Assembly: GCA_006538405.1 (NCBI GenBank)
Contig: BJKQ01000013.1
Location: 992,001 to 1,056,000, forward strand
Direction of reading: 5' to 3'
Length of the DNA stretch: 64,000 nucleotides
DNA from: Hansfordia pulvinata
Taxonomy: Eukaryota > Ascomycota > Sordariomycetes > Xylariales
The translations under genes were made by a program, and so were the position numbers. This document shows positions 10,875 through 23,209 of the stretch, piece by piece (position 1 is the stretch's first letter; every line of letters starts with the position of its first letter). The notes under the pieces were generated by a model. It had not been told where the DNA came from and searched no databases. It saw nothing but the letters and a program-made list of their open reading frames with translations.

Positions 10875-12500
10875 TATGGGCAGTTCCAGGCGCAGTTCAA
10901 GAATTAGGAGGCGGCGGCAGCAGTGACGGTACAAGGTCCGTCCGATTTGTGACGCCGCCGATGAATGAGTGCAGCAAGGCGCGTCTCTCAGGAGGTGGGG
11001 TTGGCCAGCAAGGTGGTTGGCATTCGTCGCTTGGTAGGACAGTATCTGGGTAAAGTAGTTGGGCGCAAACCACGTGGCCGAGGTGAGCACCTTGGTAGGG
11101 ATGCCGGTTCTGAGTGAAGGACGCAAGAAGCTCGCAGAGTCAAGTCTGGCGACTGATGGAAGCGAGATTGATGGTGATGGTGATGTAGCCAGCTACGGAG
11201 TAGGTCCGCCTGGAGCTTTGTTGGAGCTGGAGGTAGGTGCTGGGGTACCTCCACAGGCGGGGCGCAACGTCAGCATTGAATGGAAGACCGCCTGCACTGG
11301 CCCCAGGTCGTCACGCACCACCAACGGCGCACGCCTAAGTGGGCGCCCGTGTCCGTTTGGTACGCTCGTGCAAGGTGTGCTGTACCTCCCAGCTGGGCTG
11401 CCCAGGGAAGCTTCTAGGCCAAATGTAGGTACGGTACCTTTCTGAGGCGCACGTATGAGGTAAGCATGTAGCTGAGGTAGACGACACTCAGGAGGGGCAG
11501 AGGCGCCGGCCTTGGACCGACCGCCCGCGCTCCGACATGTGCACATGTGGTAGTCCGCCGGGCGCCAGGAACCGCCGGCCAGATGAGGGGCAGCTCGCAC
11601 CGTTTGCGTGGAGGGGCAGGACCGCGCAGGTACGCAGAACCACACCTGCGTTTGCCCGTAGAGGAGGTAAGGGGAGGTATCTTTTGCTCCAAAATAGCTA
11701 ACCCTGTGCTGATTGGGCTGCTCTTCCGAGCCTAACCCAGATCGGAACGTGGGGTGAAGGCATGGATCGGCTGGCAGCAGGCAGACTCGACCCTTCCCTC
11801 CCGCTCGTCGTGCCAGCGGCCGTGCAGTCCTGCGGTCTGGGTCTGGAAACTGCGCTGGGATCGCCCAGCTGGGCCAGTCGCCACCCGGACCTCGACGGCG
11901 ACTCGCTCGCCTCGACAAACAGACGTCAACCTCACTCCAGCTCAGCTTCATCCATCCCCATCCTCATTCTCCCACCTGGCACGCCCGGCCGTCGCCCCGC
12001 CCATCGCCATCCCGTACGCCTCTCGCAAGCCTGACTCCTACCCCCCCGCTGCGTCCAGCGACAACACACACACGATCTCCCCGTCTCACCTCCCGTCGGC
12101 GCGACCTCTTCCCCTAATCGTCCCCCACTGCCGTCCGCCGCTGCGTCACCCATCACGACTGCGAAACCCCAACTCCCCGGCTTTCGCGAAGAATCTCCAC
12201 CCGCTTCCCATTTCGTTCTGGATTGGTGCATCACCGAGGCATCGTTTGGTGAAAGCGGCTCGAAACGGCCCATCTTGCTGCGCAATCTTGTCGCGTGCCT
12301 GCGCCTACGTGTCCCCCCGGCTTCCTCGACGACCGGCCCCGCATCCATCTTGATTACGAACCACTCACGACTTTACGACTCGACCGAAATCATCACAACC
12401 GATTTGTTTGTTTGGCTGAAGCTGCTACAATCAGGCCTTCTGCCTTACTCGTCCGACCCAACACTCTATCACCCCCTGCGACTCTACTCAGATACACGAC
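10875..12500. other. divergent promoter region of DOA1 and the STRAP-like gene
   Basis: About 1.6 kb between two divergently read genes. The STRAP side (about 11930-12490) is pyrimidine-rich on the + strand, as is common for transcribed leaders in filamentous ascomycetes. No TATA box or coding exon was recognised. Confidence 0.5.
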
Positions 12501-13837
12501 ATGCCCCCATTGACCGAAGAGCCCCAGTCGCAGGCCATATCTGCCTCCTCGGCCGAACCTCCTAGGCAATATGTTCCTCTGACATGTCACGGCCACTCCC
12601 GCCCCGTGCCGCATATCAGTTTCTCCCCGCTCGAGAAAGACGACGCCTATTACCTGATCTCTGCTTGCAAAGGTGCTGCGCCCATCTTTCATTCCCCCAC
12701 GTGAGCCGCATGACTGACTCGCCCAGATGGCAACCCTATGCTTCGTGACGGCCAGACTGGCGACTGGATTGGTACCTTCATCGGCCACAAGGGCGCTGTC
12801 TGGCAGGCCCGGCTGAGCCCGGACGCCGCTACAGCTGCCACTGCTTCGGCTGACTTCACAGCGTGAGCTTTCTCTTGATTCCGCACTGATAACACCAGCT
12901 GACACCCCTTTCTCCGTGGCAGCAAGGTTTGGGACACTCACACCGGCGATCTTCTCTTTACCCTTCAACACAACCATATCGTTCGCGCTGTCGCCTACCC
13001 TCCCGACAACTCGGATCTTCTGGCAACCGGCGGAATGGAAAAGAAGCTTCGAATTTTCGACCTGACCGAGATGAAGCCCAAGACAGCTCCGCCCATAGAC
13101 GCATCTGGCAACGGCACTTCAGCCAATCCTGCCCCGATCGAGTCCACCATCGAGGCGTCGTCGGCGTTTGAAATAGGCGCAGGGATTCATACGGCTTCCA
13201 TCAAATTTATTGTCTGGACCCGCGACCCTAATATTCTCATCACTGCATCGGACAAGACTTTGCGCTGGTTTGATCTTCCCTCTAGGAGCGTTGTCAAGGA
13301 AGAAGTTCTTGACGGCGAGATCGGCTCATGTGAGTTCTGCTCCTTAGCCCCTGAGCACACATCCAGATCCGACATTGGAGGCGGCCATCCTGTGCTTGCT
13401 GTGGCCGCTGGGAAGTCGGTCTACTTCTGGAGCGGTCCGCGGGCGCTCGAAGAGCTTAAACGCGTCAAGGTACCATACAAAGTGGCCAGTGTGGCCGTGG
13501 ATCCTCGCGGGAGGAAATTCGTTGTTGGCGAGGACATTCCCGCGACGTGGGCCCGTGTGTACAAGTGGGATGACGAATCTGAACTTGGTGAGTATCTACA
13601 CAAAATGCCCTGGGGCAGCAGTGTTCGTTCCGCACCATACCACCACGTGCTGACCAGTTGCCAGACATTCACAAAGGCCACCACGGCCCAGTCTGGTCCA
13701 TTGCCTTTTCTCCGGATGGAAAGCTTTATGCTACTGGTTCCGAGGACGGCACCATCAAAATGTGGAAGAACTGCGAGGGTTTCTACGGACTTTGGAGAGG
13801 AGGTCCAGCAGGCGGCAGTGAGCGAGGCGCCGAGTAG
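12501..13837 (+). CDS. STRAP: STRAP-like WD40 protein, four exons
   Basis: The exons are 12501-12672, 12727-12862, 12923-13587 and 13665-13837, with introns of 54, 60 and 77 bp (donors GTGCTG, GTGAGC, GTGAGT). The lengths sum to 1,146 nt, giving 381 aa, close to animal STRAP (350 aa). Exon 1 contains [18 protein letters not shown]; the following repeats include [36 protein letters not shown] and [11 protein letters not shown]. The last exon ends in [29 protein letters not shown] and LWRGG. The family (STRAP/unrip) is associated with the SMN complex, translation control and kinase-receptor scaffolding in animals; the fungal orthologue is less studied. The 54-bp first intron has a weak donor, but the joined codon GAT restores the family sequence [15 protein letters not shown]. 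Confidence 0.92.
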
Positions 13838-14735
13838 GGAGGCCCAGCTCAGCGACACCCTTGCGCTACCACAAGAAACACAATTCAGAGAGCCAGGCGA
13901 CGAGTGTCTTTTGCGGCCATCGGCATGCCCTTGGAGGGACCACCGGCTGTAGCTGTCGAGTGTTAGGCCTCAACGCGAGCTAGGACGTCAAGCATCATTC
14001 AAGCCAGTCTTACTAGGGGCAGTTTGAGGGCTATTCAGTTGAATGGCTCTTGTCTCTGCAACCGCTGCGCCTGTCGCCCATCAGCATATGCCAGTTGAAT
14101 AAGGCATGGCACGGTTGTAAATCAGGGCACCTGGGGTTGAAGAGGCGACCACAGCTATGGACTGGGCTGGTCAACGAGCATTGATCACGAGAATTGGCTG
14201 AAGCATCAGTTGTATAGACAACTAGGTCGCAGAGAAGAGGGGTGGGAATAGAGACTTACAACACGAATGAAGAGTCTTCACATTTTCATGGCCGGTAAAA
14301 GAGATAGCTTCTTTTACCTTGTCTGAGGACATCATTATTTATGATGAATGAACCTGACCATGAACATCACAAATGCATCCCAAATATGTCGATACGTGCA
14401 CGGGCTGCAGTGAGGCATGAGTACCAAGCTTTGGGAACGCAGCATTTCCTCTTGGCTGACGTATTCATCCCGATGGGCAACATCAAACGAGATTAAAGGA
14501 GGCATCGCGCGCACTGTTGGATTTTGTATATTCAATGGCAGGGGCCGCTATGTACAGTTGGGTTCGCCCCCCCGAAGAAACACCACAAAGTGATTCGTTA
14601 GAAGCAGAGATCGCACAGCAGACCGGGGGGCTTGTTCAGGCAGACAAGTAAAGTGTGCCCACGCCTTGTTTGTGGAACGCCCCTGTTCTGTTCTCATGAC
14701 CACAGGTTGTTGGCCTTGGCTCGGAGCCATGGAGC
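13838..14735. other. intergenic between convergent genes
   Basis: About 0.9 kb holding the 3' ends of the STRAP-like gene and the RNase T2 gene. It is comparatively A+T-rich. Nothing else is recognised. Confidence 0.5.
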
Positions 14736-15782
14736 CTAGCTCTTGGGGTTGTACTTGATGCCCGAGTCCGGGCAGTTGTCGCCGGAGGTGCCGACGGGGT
14801 CGGCGGGGACGAAGTCGCCGGTCTGAAGGGAGCCGCGGACGTTGTAGTGGTACCAGATCTGGTTGAGGTTCTTGCCATCGCAGCCGACGGTGACCTCGGC
14901 GCCGTGCTCGCCGGCGAGGGCGGCCTGGATGTCGGCGAGCTTGTAGGTCTTGGAGTCGGAGGGCTCGATGCCGGCCTTGGCCAGCCACTCGTACGAGGGC
15001 AGGGCCTTGAAGAGCTCGACGGTGCGGGTGAAGAAGTCGCCGGCCTCCTGCTGGTCGTCGTAGCCCGTGTAGCAGGAGGGGGCCAGGGTGCTGATGCAGG
15101 TGCCGTGCTTGCCCCACTCGTGCTGCCAGAAGCTCTCGTCGTCGCCCTGGTAGTCCTTCCAGTACTCCTTCATGTAGGCCAGGGTGCCCGAGGCCGAGTA
15201 CTGCTCGACGATGGAGGTGATGTCCGAGTACTCACGGTCCGAGTCGCAGTTCTTGGGGTAGCTGCCGTCGCAGTTGTCGGGCCTGGCCAGAGGTGAGGAC
15301 GGGTCAGTACGTGTGAGCGCCGCAGCGGGAGCCGTTGCGTGCTATCCGAGCAGGAGGAGGGAAGCAGAGTATGTGGCCCCTGTTTCTTTTGGGAACGCCA
15401 GGGATGGGGACAGGAGGTTTTAGGGGAGGAGTCAGCAGCACATACCACAGGCCGTGGATGGTCCAAGAGTCTGGAGGGAGAAAGGATGGTCAGCTGGAAT
15501 GGTCTGTCTGTGCGGGCACAGCCAGCATGCTTCACTTGCTGGCTGGCTGGCTGGCTGGCGCTGAGATCAGGGTGAGAACTCACCGGATGGGCCGGTGGAC
15601 GGGTCGTAGTCCCAGAACTGGGTCTGGAGAAGCTGGCCGGAGGCGATGTAGCAGCACTGGTCCTGGCTGTCGCCGGAGCCGTGGCAGGACAGCTCGAGGT
15701 TGCCGCTGCACTTCTTGGACTCGCCGGCGAGGGCAGAGCCGGAGAGCAGCAGCAGCGACGCGGCAGCGGAGCGTTGGAACAT
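14736..15782 (-). CDS. secreted ribonuclease T2, three exons including a 25-nt microexon
   Basis: Exon 1 is 15782-15584, exon 2 is only 15470-15446, and exon 3 is 15282-14736, with donors GTGAGT and GTATGT. The total of 771 nt gives 256 aa. A signal peptide (about residues 1-19, ending SALA) is followed by the cysteine-rich T2 fold. Catalytic site CAS I (WTIHGLWPDNCDG) is assembled from the microexon and the start of exon 3, so its histidine is encoded by the microexon. CAS II is intact as FWQHEWGKHGTC. T2 enzymes cleave single-stranded RNA through a 2',3'-cyclic phosphate and act outside the cell or in vacuoles, for phosphate scavenging or RNA turnover. The chain ends DSGIKYNPKS without an extra C-terminal domain, so this is the short fungal form. 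Confidence 0.95.
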
Positions 15783-18646
15783 GTTGCCGGGTGTGGGTTG
15801 GCTGCGGCGCAGGGGGTGGTTGAGCGAAGAGGCTGGCCTTGACCGGAGCTGTGCCCTATGGAGTATGCGTCAAGAAGAGGTGCCTTGCTGCGGTGCTGCT
15901 TGGCTGTGGGGAGGAGTATTGAGGCCGGGCATGGCGGACTATATATACGAGGGGCGCCATTACGGCCAGGCTTGGGTCAGGTTCCCGAGTGGTGCTGGTG
16001 GCGATAGGTGAGGGGGTCACGCTGATAGGAATGGGGACGGGCGCGGGGACGGGGATGGGGACGTGGATGTGGTCGCCGAGCCAGGCACTTGCTCGTGAGA
16101 GGCACCGAAAACAGCAAGACAAGACAGGACAAAACAAGCTCAGACAAGGGCGAGATGAAGCGGGACGGCGAGCGCGTGGTTGCCTATCGTGGAAGAGATG
16201 GCGGCGTTGATTGGGTCGGGGCAATCGGCAGATGGAGCAGGTCGGATCTCGGCCGCCCCCGAAGCGGCAAGTCGCCGGGTGCAACGCTCACTGGGCGTAG
16301 GGCTTTGCTTCGGGGGGTTCTAGCGCCGATGGGGCCCCCGGGCGAGGTGAAGATGCCCTGGAGCCCGCCACCTTCAATTGCAGCTTCAGCACCACAGCGC
16401 GCGGTCCTCCACTGACTCCTCCCAGTGGTCGCTGCAGCGGCAGCCGTGGCGGCCCAGTGAGGGGCATTGTCACCACTGCAATCCTGCGCGCCGGCCTATC
16501 ACAAGACGAGACATCGACCTCCCTTCTCTTCCATCCCCCGCCTGTGAGTGTTTCGACCCTTCCGGCCCAGTCCATGCACGCCTGCCAATCAACACTGTTC
16601 CTTGTTTCTTCCGTGGTCAAAGGACGCCTTTCATCGAGAACCAGCGCAAGCCACACGGCCAATCGCGACCCGTCTGTCCTCCTGCTCCCTGCTCGCCACC
16701 TGCGTCGTCTTCCTCGTGCTGCGCGCCGGCTCGAGCGCAAGCATCCTCAATCTCAGCTCCCAGCCAATCCCCGTGACGGCACGCCTCGTCTCGCCCCGGC
16801 CTGCAACTCGTCTCCTGCCCCAACCGGCTGCGATCGGCCCCAGATGGCGTCGCATTTCACCTACATGTACCGAGCACCGGCCGTCCAACGAGGCAAGCCA
16901 GTCATCAGTCAGTCCCAACTTCGATCGCCCGGCAGTCCGGCCGCCCCACGGTCAGCGCCAGTGCTCGCCACCATGCCCGGGCGGTTGCCCCGCATCCCCC
17001 ACTGCTGCTCCTGCAGCGGCTGGCGCAACAAGCAAGGTGCTGATAGAGGCAAAACGTGCCTAACGCGCCGGCGCTGACTGGCTGGAGGCTGGTCCGCGTC
17101 GCTCTCCCGCTGCGGGGCCAGTGCGAGCCTTCGCCCGGGTCTTGGCCACAGGCTGTGTATTCGTATCGCCGGTCACACCCGTCGGGCCTCGCCACTGACC
17201 ATAGTCCACCTACCTACCTACCTACCCAGGTGAACGAACCCATTTGACCAGGGGCCTCTTCTATCGTTACACCACGCGGAAATCACGCGCCACCATGCCT
17301 GTGTGTCGTTCGGCGCGCAAGGACGTACCGCGATCTTTCCGAGACTGTGGCACATTCGATCGGTCGAGATATCACTGCGGTAAGGGAATGTGCAGCTGTG
17401 GCTAGCGCCCGCTGGTGTCAGTGTCGGTAAAAATTTAAGTATTTGGTGACATGCTCACCTCGATCTTGGGTCAATCACATGATTAACTGCCAGATCACTC
17501 ACCTTTCCCAGCCGTAATCCCTTGTCAGGCGCACGGCTTGCCTCCCCGCACCTCGGTCATATCTGCTAACGACACGCGACAAATCATGGCAAAATGACCA
17601 GAACGAGCCGCCTCCAGCGCATCGCGCGGGTACGTTTCGTCCGACGCATGTCTCTCGTGATAGATAATGGAGCAGCGGGCTCGAAGCCAGCCCCAAGCTC
17701 GTGGCACGCCCCCGAGCGATGCAGCCTTCGCCACTAGTTATTGGCCTTCCGGGCTCCATTCAGTGCGCAAGTTGTTCGCCACTGCCACTGCCTGGTGTCT
17801 GCTCTTCGACCCGACGCAGAACACAGAAACAAGCCCAGCGGCAACAGTCTGAGGCCTCGTTCGTGGCGCCGCCAACCACAACGGCAATCAACGAGGTCTG
17901 GGTGCTTTTTGGCGGTCCCAGTCACCTCAGGCCTGTGCCAAGATGCACCACGACTCGAAGTTCGAACGGCATTCAAAAGCAGTCGAATGCAAAGCACTCT
18001 TTGCGGGCCAGCTAGCCGGGGCGTTATGGAAACGTCTGGAAGGGATGTCGTCATCCGTGCGGCTACGAAGTCGTAATTGCCTCGGGCTTCTTGAGTCTCC
18101 AGATTCTCTGGCAATTTCAATGTGATGTGCTGAGATATCAAGTTGCAAGAGATCAGGCAAACTGTGGCACTCATGTCGCTTTCCATGTGAACCTGCGAGA
18201 CGACTCGAAGCAGACCACTAGCCAAGAAACGACATGTAGTAGGCATCGGACAAGCCCGCAGCCCTTGTGCTGGCTTGAGCTCACAATATACACCCTCCTG
18301 CCTACAATTAGGGACGCAAAATACGCGTTCCTAGCAGGATTGCTTCACCAAGCTCTCGGACGTAACCGAAAAGCAGGGTCGGGTCAACATCCTGTTGGTC
18401 TGTCAAGCCACATGTTGGCTGGGCATGCATTATACAGACACGGAGAACAATCATACTTTACCCCGCTGCATTGATTCCAGCTCATCCGTGAGCTTCCTCG
18501 CCCAGTAAATGTGCCCTTTCTTGATATATTTGACGTCCAGCCTTTCAAACCGCATCGCGTTTCCTCCTCTCGAATCTCAACACATGTGTGCGGGGCGCCG
18601 CTGCTTAGTACATCTGTTTCCCGTTTTACTAACAGAACTCAGCGAG
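15783..18646. other. intergenic, 2.9 kb, no firm gene
   Basis: Contains the RNase T2 promoter, a CTAC/ACCT microsatellite at about 17208-17228 and GC-rich chance frames near 16.4-17.1 kb. The right end, from about 18509, may carry an unrecognised first exon of the APH-like gene: a clean branch-point plus acceptor (ACTAAC...CTCAG) sits at about 18627-18642. Confidence 0.45.
15940..15947 (-). promoter_or_regulatory. TATA box candidate for the RNase T2 gene
   Basis: TATATATA lies about 160 nt upstream of the RNase T2 ATG on the minus strand. Most genes in this window show no TATA, so its presence fits a strongly inducible secreted enzyme. Inferred from sequence and distance only. Confidence 0.45.
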
Positions 18647-19984
18647 ATGACCCATTCAGCCACTTTGAGCCAGTTCGAGGCAGCGGGCGTGCTGGTCAGA
18701 TATGCCTTTTCCGGCGCACTTGGTTCCACGGAGGGCATGGCCGTCCATTATGCCTCGATGCGCACCACCGACAACAGCTTCACCTTCTCAGTGACACTCG
18801 AGCCCTCTAATCACCGACCCAGCCATCTCGACAGGTACCGAATCGAGATTGACAGATGAAGCGGAGAGCCCTCGGCCCCAGAGTCGATCGAGTTCACCGA
18901 CGAGGACGCGCAGAAAGCCGTTGTGGCCGCCACAGGCGACGCCGTGGCCTCCTCTTCCCTCTTGACCAACGGCGATTTCAGCGTCGCATACAAGGTGCTC
19001 GCCGAGCCCAAGCTCGCTGTTCCCTACGTCGTCCGGCTGCGCTCCCACGGCAGCGTGGCTTCCACGGACGCGCTAATGAGGTACGTCCGCGCCAACAGCG
19101 AGCCGGGAGCACTGCCGATGCCGGCCGTCTACTCCATCCCGGGCGAGGCAGAGCGCCAACGGGCAACCGGGCCTGGGAGGCAGATCACGCAGTTCGTCCC
19201 CGGCGTCACGGCGGAGCGAGTCTACGTGGACATGGCCCATGCCGAAAGGCTGGAGCTCGTGCGCAAGATGGCCCTGGCCTGGCAGGCCTGCTGGGGTCTG
19301 CCACTCCCGTCTCCGCGGAGCATCGGCGAGCTCGTCGCCACCGACAGCGACGGCAGCATCAGCCTCTCGGTCGGCGCCGACCGGCACTGCGGCCTCGGGG
19401 GGCCGTTCGCGTCCGTGCGCGAGTGGCTCCGGGCCCGGCTCCGGGACGTGCTCGGCAGCCTGCAGCGACGGGGAGGCGACGATGAGTTCAAGGAAGAGTT
19501 CGGGGGCTCGATTCGAGCGCTCGTGGGCTGCGCGCCAGTACGCATCCCCGCGGCTGTCGAGCAGTGCCCGATCATGGCCCTGCACGTCGACATGGGCCTC
19601 GACAACGTGCTGGTAGCCGAGGGCAATCATGCTGAGATCAAGGCCATCATGGACTGGGAGCTCTGCGCCAGCGCCCCGTTCCTCGCGGCCCACCGCAGCG
19701 TTGACACGCTGTTCCGAGAGAGGGCTGCGAACGGCCGTGATGGCGACGAGTACCCGCGGGCCGACCGGCTCCGCGCCGCTTTCTGGGATGCGAGCCCCAG
19801 GTGGAAGGCCCTCTGGGAAAGCCAGGCCGCCAAAGAACTGATGGAATGGATGCGGTTGGTCGAGCTCATGAAGCCCGAGCCCTCCTCGAGGGAGATGCCG
19901 AGGGCCGAGAAGTGGGAGTTCTGGGCCGAGAACCGCCGCGTCGTCGAGGGCATGCTGGACAAGTACGGCGAGGGAAAGCGCTGA
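18647..19984 (+). CDS. APH/choline-kinase-like phosphotransferase, in-frame TGA near the N-terminus
   Basis: The frame from GTG/GCC near 18860 to TGA 19982-19984 encodes the phosphotransferase body. It has a nucleotide-binding strand region (TNGDFSVAYKV, YVVRLR), the hinge-like ITQFVPGVTAERVY, RHCGLGGPFASVREWLRA, the catalytic loop ALHVDMGLDNVLV (HxDxxxxN) and the metal-binding IKAIMDWE. These are the marks of the aminoglycoside-phosphotransferase/protein-kinase-like family that is greatly expanded in ascomycetes; substrates are mostly unknown. Upstream, the same frame continues to ATG 18647 but is cut by TGA at 18857-18859. An intron of 78 nt from GTGACA (18791) to AG (18868) would remove the TGA and keep frame, but its acceptor is poor. 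So the true N-terminus, or whether the gene is intact, is open. Confidence 0.7.
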
Positions 19985-20811
19985 AACGAAATGGTCGGCC
20001 TTGCAGCTATCTCAGTGGATCATCCAAACTCGTCGTCGTCATCAACCTGTAATTGTCTGAGTGCGGCGAGGCCGTGGTCTCTTGTGTGCGACCGCCTGGT
20101 TCCGGCCACACGGCCGAGAGCGCCCGCCATTTCTGCGATCGGTGGCTTTATTGGCGCGTAGTCGGTCCGGAGACTCGAGAGACATATTGCACCTGAGGCT
20201 TTGAGAGCCAACATAACCTCTATTGCCTGTCGCTCCCCTGATCTTGTAATATTGTCTCTTGTCTCTTCTCACGTGTGCTGAGTGATACCATTCACTTGAC
20301 GGGCAGCCAGACTCGTGGGCTACAATGTTAGGAGGTGTCTGATAGGGCGACCGAGCGGGGAAAAAAGGGACGAACCAGACCAGGGTTCTGCTGCGACTTG
20401 AGCAGTCTTTGCGCCAGGTCAGGCTCCGAGGATTCCCAGAAGCTCGCCAGACGTGTTCAAAGCCCTGGCGGGGAGGCTTTTCCCCACCGGCCAGAGCACA
20501 GACAATCAACGAATTCAATAGCAGCTCATCAAGTAGGCGGGTAGGCGTGGGAGGCTTTCCTGAAGCCCCATCTTATCTATTGAACGAGTAGATAGACCGA
20601 ATGGATCTCTGCCTAGATACAGTTTCCCTCTTCTGCGTATCTCTTTGCGACTTTGCAACCCGAGCAAAACCAGTTTCCCCGAGATCAATGGTTTAACCTA
20701 TTGCCTAGTAGCAAAGGATCAACCCAATCTTTTCGTGTAAGCCGCACCCGGTCTCGCACTGCAGTGCAGTGGATGTCAGCTATGGCTCTTCTGCGGCAGT
20801 ATATCCAATGA
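19985..20811. other. intergenic between convergent genes, nothing recognised
   Basis: About 0.8 kb with no coding potential beyond short chance frames. Confidence 0.5.
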
Positions 20812-21321
20812 TCAAGGTTGAAAGTTAAGACTGACCTCTCCTTGGTTACACGTCCTTGGGCTGTACCTCGTCTGGCCACTGTAGTTTTCATATTCCGTAT
20901 TGCAAGTCTTACTGTCGAGACAGTCCTGTTTCAGATATCGGAATATGGAAATCAGCGTCGTTGAAAGATTCCACTTCTCTCCTTTGGTTTTCGGGAAGAG
21001 TCGAAAACGAGGCACAGGTCTGGGAGTTTGAGCCTGCCCTACCTTAGCTGCTCGCATCTTACTTACAAATTCTTTCCCTCTCTTGAGGATTTGGCGATCC
21101 GAGTCCCATTGGCAATTGGGCAGACCTTCCATGGCCCTGTCGTACGACGCCTTGCGCGCACGAGCGCTGTGCTCGTGACTCAAATCCGCCTCGTAGGCTT
21201 GCAGGATGTCTTCACATGAGTCGGACCGTGCCGCCAGCCCGTCGACGTTGGCTGGTCCAACGGAAGTGGCCAGGGTTTCGTGGCTCGCCACTGCGAGGAT
21301 GAGCAAATGGATGAAAAGCAT
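20812..21321 (-). CDS. small secreted cysteine-containing protein, two exons
   Basis: ATG 21321 opens a signal peptide (MLFIHLLILAVASHETLATS). Exon 1 ends at 21067 before a perfect GTAAGT donor; the best acceptor (AAACAG) gives exon 2 as 20925-20812. The spliced product is 122 aa. The intron is 141 nt and open in frame, so a retained-intron form of 169 aa is also possible. The mature protein has five cysteines (DSCED, LPNCQW, QDCLDSKTC, RTCNQG) and a basic, charged middle. I do not recognise a family; the size, secretion signal and isolation fit a candidate effector or other secreted protein, which is inference. The exact acceptor is the least certain point. Confidence 0.6.
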   Translation of the reverse strand: MLFIHLLILAVASHETLATSVGPANVDGLAARSDSCEDILQAYEADLSHEHSARARKASYDRAMEGLPNCQWDSDRQILKRGKEFVSKMRAAKVGQAQTPRPVPRFRLFPKTKGEKWNLSTTLISIFRYLKQDCLDSKTCNTEYENYSGQTRYSPRTCNQGEVSLNFQP

Positions 21322-23209
21322 GGTAGGCGGTGTATCTTTTTGCCGTTTTTGCAAAGCAAGGTAATGACGAGAGAGGTGGTTGACTTCGGAGTGGGCAGTT
21401 AAGCTCGAGCAGTAATGGATGGTCTTCAGATGCCGAGGCGGCTGGAAGACTGCCTTATATGCACAGAGACTCCGTGATCAACCAAGCATCCAGTCCGACG
21501 AGTCTGGCCACTTCATGCTGAGTAATGAGCATGATGGGAGAACTTTCAAAGCCGTCCAAAAATGGATGTATCTTGTTGGTTTTCTCCGCCTGGCCGCGAT
21601 AGACAAGCTTGGGTGCAAGTCCCACTGCTCGGCCCAGGCAGCCCAACAATGCTATTTAGGTTCTTTGTTATATTGCTTGTTTCGCCGCTTTCGTATCATT
21701 AGCTGAGAACGGCCCAACGTAAGCGCCCATGTATGCATACGTGCCGTCTATACATACAATGTACCACTAACATCATCACCAACATCACTAACAGGCCTCC
21801 GGAAGCAACAACCGGAGCTCATGGTGTTGACCGCCAACATTTCCAGTCGAACCCAGGAAACGCTCGTTTGCTGTACAAAGCAAGAACTTGAGAATCTTCA
21901 ATCTCATGCGCGTGTTATGTTGCCTGTATGAGGGGTACAAACGACCATCACCGGTCCGCCATGACTCCGGAAGCAGTTGCCAGGCCAAAGAGGTTCCGAT
22001 CCATCAGGAGGCCACGTCAACCACCGGCATGGTGGTATCTACACTGGAATTTCATTTATAAGAAGCAGATCCATAGCATGTGTAGGGAATTCTCACGATT
22101 CTCACTGAAAACCAATTGGGAGACTTCATATCCGGATTCTGGATTGCGTCGAGACTTGCGTTGTTTCTAAACTTAGGAGCCCCTTCTAGACTCATCCACC
22201 CGATAGGTTCTTTTTATCTCCCTACGTCATTCACCTACGTGGGAGATACCGTGCCTGCGTGTGTGAGTATATGTTCGCAGGGGGGGGGCCGGGTAGTGCC
22301 GCTATCTTCCTTCCGCGTTCCCGGCATCCAGCCACGCTGCTCTGGCTCTATAATCTGACGAAACAGTCGCATATGACACGACCGGCGAGTCCAGGCTCGC
22401 TGACACTAGACAGCACGGTACTCATCTGTTAATAATGCTGTTCCAAAAGAGTGGTGGCCATACCAAACGTCTAGGGTAGTGTTCAATCCCCAGAGTCAAA
22501 CCGGGAAGTGCGTTACAGTATTATGTGCGAGCAGCGAGGCATTCCATTCAGACTGGGACTTGACGTCAGCATTGATCCCATTCCAGGGCTCCCAAGTTCC
22601 ATCCCAAGTCCGAAAGCGCGAGTACCCGGCGAAAGAGACCAATGGCCGTGGAACGACCTAACCTTCAAATGGAGTGCAATGCGTTCAAAAGAGGAAGAAG
22701 CCAGTTGACCACATCTTCCCGAGGTACTGGTGTGCACATCAACGATTCATGAGAAGAGTCGAACTTGGATGGCGTGCAAACCTCTCTATTCCAACTGCGC
22801 TTCGACGCCCCAGGGCATGATCCAGTCGACTGCGTGAGACGAGCTGCCCTTGGGCCACATGAAAAAGTCGAGGACAGTAAGGCCTCCACAGAGTCCGTGC
22901 CGCCTGAGGGCTACCAGCCGCACAGATCAGCTCCGAGCAGCCGTCTCAACACCTTGGCCCTCAAGCTATAAATACATGGCAACTGCTACATGCAGGCTTC
23001 TGCAAGGGTGTCACCTCCTGCTTGCACGCTGGGATGGTCGGATTATGTATGTCACATATTTTCAACATGACCCACGCTCTGGCGGCGCCGCGCGCGACCG
23101 GTCCAGGGAACTGCCAAACCCAACGTCCGGCTGAACCATCAGGCATAGAATACTCCTCTTGAGGGAAGTCATGGGAGTGAATCCGCGGTTGGCGAGGCGC
23201 GGGGCGATT
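21322..23209. other. intergenic, 1.9 kb, relatively A+T-rich, no gene seen
   Basis: Promoter side of the small secreted protein and 3' side of the golgin gene. There is no long frame, repeat family or transposon remnant that I can recognise. Confidence 0.5.
21455..21461 (-). promoter_or_regulatory. TATA box candidate upstream of the small secreted protein
   Basis: CATATAAG on the minus strand about 135 nt before the ATG at 21321, a usual distance for TATA-containing fungal promoters. Confidence 0.4.
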
